Source: Caedibacter sp052030685
Lineage (GTDB): Bacteria; Pseudomonadota; Gammaproteobacteria; Francisellales; Francisellaceae
Length of the DNA stretch: 64,000 nt
Assembly (NCBI RefSeq): GCF_052030685.1
Contig: NZ_JBQAJM010000010.1
Location: 14,791 to 78,790 of the forward strand
Direction of reading: 5' to 3'
Shown here: positions 62,020 to 64,000 of the stretch, piece by piece
How the letters are laid out: the number at the start of each line of letters is the position of its first letter
Numbering within the stretch: position 1 is the stretch's first letter
The notes under the pieces: generated by a model
The model's database searches: none
Told to the model about the DNA's origin: nothing
The model's input: only the letters and a program-made list of their open reading frames with translations
Position numbers and translations under genes: made by a program

Positions 62020-62751
62020 GTGTTGTTATCCTTTTAAATTCAGGTTGTTTAAAAGGTACAAAGGATGAAGCTAAGTGTGTAGATGATCTGTTTGCATGAA
62101 ATAAAGCGCATGCCTGACTAGTTAAAGCCCAATAAAAGCACGCTGTTATTGTTATTATTGTTATAAAAACAATCATCTTTTTTGTGATTCCTATAGTTTT
62201 CTCATCTTGCGTTTGCGCCTATATGACCAAAAACGCAAATATTCTGCTATGGTCACTTATGTTCTTTACCATAAGTGTTTACACAAATTTAAGGACACTT
62301 AAACCTTGTCCTAATACCTTTGTGTGATTTAACGTTTAATGTGTGCAACCCTTGTGAGTAGACTCTCCAAGATCGCTTGCAGCTGCCTTAGATAGCTGCA
62401 GTTATTAATCATCTAAATCTGTTTTGCATATTTTATGCTTTCTCTTAAAAGCACATAGCATAGACTCAAAAGCCAATATACTATGTGTGGTTGGATTTTA
62501 AAGCGTCATGTAGATGAATGAGTCATTGGCTAATTGCGTTAACGCAATTGACTTCTCGCAGTCGATGTACAATCGTCAAAATCCATATCAAATTGTTGTT
62601 TGTTATTGCGCCATAAAACTATCGAGCAAAAACAGCGGTATTTTAGCAAAAGGTCACTATGAATGAAAGTTAAATTGTTGAATGCTTGTAATAATCTTAA
62701 AGAGTTTCTATGCTAACGCCTAGGATATAGAAAAATTAAATCATTTTAAGG
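62020..62751. other. 730-bp gene-free region upstream of rne and the ClC gene
   Basis: No convincing gene. It holds a CACTTATG/CATAAGTG hairpin (about 62,254-62,277), a GCAGCT/AGCTGC stem near 62,379-62,400 and a perfect 18-bp palindrome at 62,532-62,549. E. coli rne has a long 5' leader used for feedback by its own RNase, so the part nearest rne may be a structured leader. No promoter was fixed. Confidence 0.5.
62532..62549. promoter_or_regulatory. perfect 18-bp palindrome AATTGCGTTAACGCAATT
   Basis: Perfect dyad 200 bp before the ClC gene and 510 bp from rne. The half-site AATTGCGTT could be an operator. Only one copy was found. Confidence 0.4.
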
Positions 62752-62757
62752 ATGAGG

Positions 62758-63972
62758 ATGAATAAAGTTCATTACCCAAAGGATGTATTGCGATCAACTG
62801 TCTATGGCGGTATTGTTGGGGTTTTAGTGGGGAGTGTTGGTGCACTTTTTCAGTTGTGTATCCATTGGATATTGGCAGGGCAGCAAGCTGCATTTATGGC
62901 ATTACAAGATAATCTGTTCTTACTCTGCCTATTTAGCATGTTCTTCTCCAGTATGTTTTTGATTTTATCCTTAGTTATTGTCAGACATATGGTGCCTGAG
63001 GCGTCAGGTAGTGGAGTGCAGGAGATTGAAGGCGCGCTTGACGGTGTGCGAGAGCTTCGATGGTGGCGTGTGTTGCCAGCTAAATTTATTGGTGGGGTGA
63101 TGTCTTTATCAAGTGGACTTGTCTTAGGAAGGGAAGGTCCAACTATCCAAATGGGTGGTGCGATTGGTCAGTTGATTAAAAGCATTTTTAGATTGAATAA
63201 TGATTATGCGCATGTACTTATTGCCGCCGGAGCTGGCGCCGGTCTTGCAACAGCATTTAATGCGCCTTTAGCGGGGATTTTATTTGTGATTGAAGAAATG
63301 CGTCGGCAATTCAAATACAGCTTTCAATCATTGCAAACAGTGATTGTTGCCTGTGTTGTTGCAGATATCTTGCTCGAAGCATTGCTGCAAACAGGGGGGT
63401 ATAATATTCGTCAGATGATGGATATCGATATGACTGCATATAATGCGCCACCTTTGTCAAGTTTATGGCTTTTTGTTATGTTTGGTGCGATTTTTGGTGC
63501 ATTGGGCGTACTATTTAATAAGTATCTGGTGTGTTCACTGAATTTCTTTGCTAAGCGCTCAGGGTTTCATTTTTGGAAATGGATCATTGTCATTGGCGCG
63601 GCAACGGGATTACTCATTGTTTTTTTCCCGCATGTAGTTGGCGGTGGGTATAAAGTCATGCCTGATGCATTGCATGGTGAGATTGCCTTATCAGTGCTAA
63701 TTGCTTTATTTGTTTTACGTTTTGTCACGACCTTGGTTAGCTATGGCACCGGTGTTCCTGGTGGGATATTTGCCCCCATGCTAGCATTGGGAACCGTTTT
63801 TGGCATGTTCTTTGGTATTGTCGCACATACGCTTTTTCCAGATCTTATAACCAACCCACAAGTTTTTGCTGTCGCAGGCATGAGTGCACTTTTTACCGCG
63901 ACGGTTAGCGCTCCATTGACAGGAATTGCACGGCTGTCCCATCTACAAACCTTGAGCCAAAATAGTGCTTAA
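62758..63972 (+). CDS. clcA: ClC-type chloride channel/antiporter, C-terminally broken
   Basis: Membrane protein of the ClC family. Conserved motifs are GSGVQEIEGAL (SGSGIP-like), GREGPTIQMGG with the gating Glu, IEEMRRQ with the proton-path Glu, and PGGIFAPMLALG. ATG 62,758 follows AAGGATGAGG. E. coli ClcA continues after APLTGI with two further helices that include the chloride-binding Tyr. Here the match stops at about codon 389 (63,924) and is followed by ARLSHLQTLSQNSA and a stop. So it is 404 aa and lacks the end; it is probably disrupted by an insertion or deletion whose far side is outside the window. Confidence 0.85.
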   Translation: MNKVHYPKDVLRSTVYGGIVGVLVGSVGALFQLCIHWILAGQQAAFMALQDNLFLLCLFSMFFSSMFLILSLVIVRHMVPEASGSGVQEIEGALDGVRELRWWRVLPAKFIGGVMSLSSGLVLGREGPTIQMGGAIGQLIKSIFRLNNDYAHVLIAAGAGAGLATAFNAPLAGILFVIEEMRRQFKYSFQSLQTVIVACVVADILLEALLQTGGYNIRQMMDIDMTAYNAPPLSSLWLFVMFGAIFGALGVLFNKYLVCSLNFFAKRSGFHFWKWIIVIGAATGLLIVFFPHVVGGGYKVMPDALHGEIALSVLIALFVLRFVTTLVSYGTGVPGGIFAPMLALGTVFGMFFGIVAHTLFPDLITNPQVFAVAGMSALFTATVSAPLTGIARLSHLQTLSQNSA

Positions 63973-64000
63973 AGTCTGATTTCCCCAGGCTGCTTTCTTA

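Overview
The window looks like chromosomal housekeeping DNA from an AT-rich gammaproteobacterium. It has a Gram-negative envelope (lgt, kdsA, yhdP, plsY, a DacA-type carboxypeptidase), both RNase E and RNase G, and type IV pilus and competence genes (a FimT-like minor pilin, PilA, a PglL-like ligase, ComEC). Gene order and composition suggest the Francisella/Fastidiosibacteraceae neighbourhood (Thiotrichales), but this is an impression and was not computed. There is no rRNA operon, CRISPR array, prophage or intact insertion sequence.

Layout. 1-8.6 kb: a leftward run of lgt-thyA-serA-tilS (tilS runs off the left edge), a cation/proton antiporter, mnmA and metK. 8.9-11.8 kb: grxD, sodB, rpoZ, tRNA-Val and the rpsF-rpsR-rplI ribosomal operon. 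12.1-20.3 kb: gyrB, cysZ-lplA, an AbiF/Abi_2-type HEPN gene between two structured non-coding stretches, a K+ channel, dnaQ and an unknown exported protein. 20.7-31.9 kb: hemW, a universal stress protein, ybaB-recR, an amino-acid permease, tRNA-Lys, a FimT-like pilin, holA, mutM-plsY, kdsA, a MATE pump and nhaA. 32-39.4 kb: a TetR regulator, a small unknown protein, a PBP5-type carboxypeptidase, tRNA-Gly and tRNA-Arg, and a four-gene cluster that reads as the lower saccharopine route of lysine catabolism (saccharopine dehydrogenase, ALDH7-type dehydrogenase, DUF1338 2-oxoadipate enzyme, class III aminotransferase). 39.7-48.8 kb: comEC, an acyltransferase, rubredoxin coupled to a PLP enzyme that appears to use an AUU start, pilA facing a PglL-type ligase, aroK-aroB and tRNA-Leu. 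48.9-64 kb: a methyltransferase, rng-yhdP, rsmE, an aromatic amino-acid permease, ffh, a Sel1-like protein, rne and a ClC gene whose conserved reading frame ends abruptly at about 63,924.

Three kinds of dispersed palindromic repeat sit between genes. One is about 115 bp with AATAAGTTG ends (three good copies and one relic). One has CTGAGCG..AGTCGAAG arms (four copies). One is a single 139-bp element with long inverted ends.

The best candidate for an unusual system is the AbiF-type HEPN protein at 16.6-17.6 kb. Three back-to-back hairpins lie just upstream and four more just downstream. AbiF proteins have been reported as toxins held in check by a partner RNA and as relatives of the Cas13 ancestor, so these hairpins are candidate antitoxin RNAs. 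Other points worth checking are the AUU start, the lysine-degradation cluster without its first enzyme, the ClC break and the untranslated leaders of rne, rpsF and metK.
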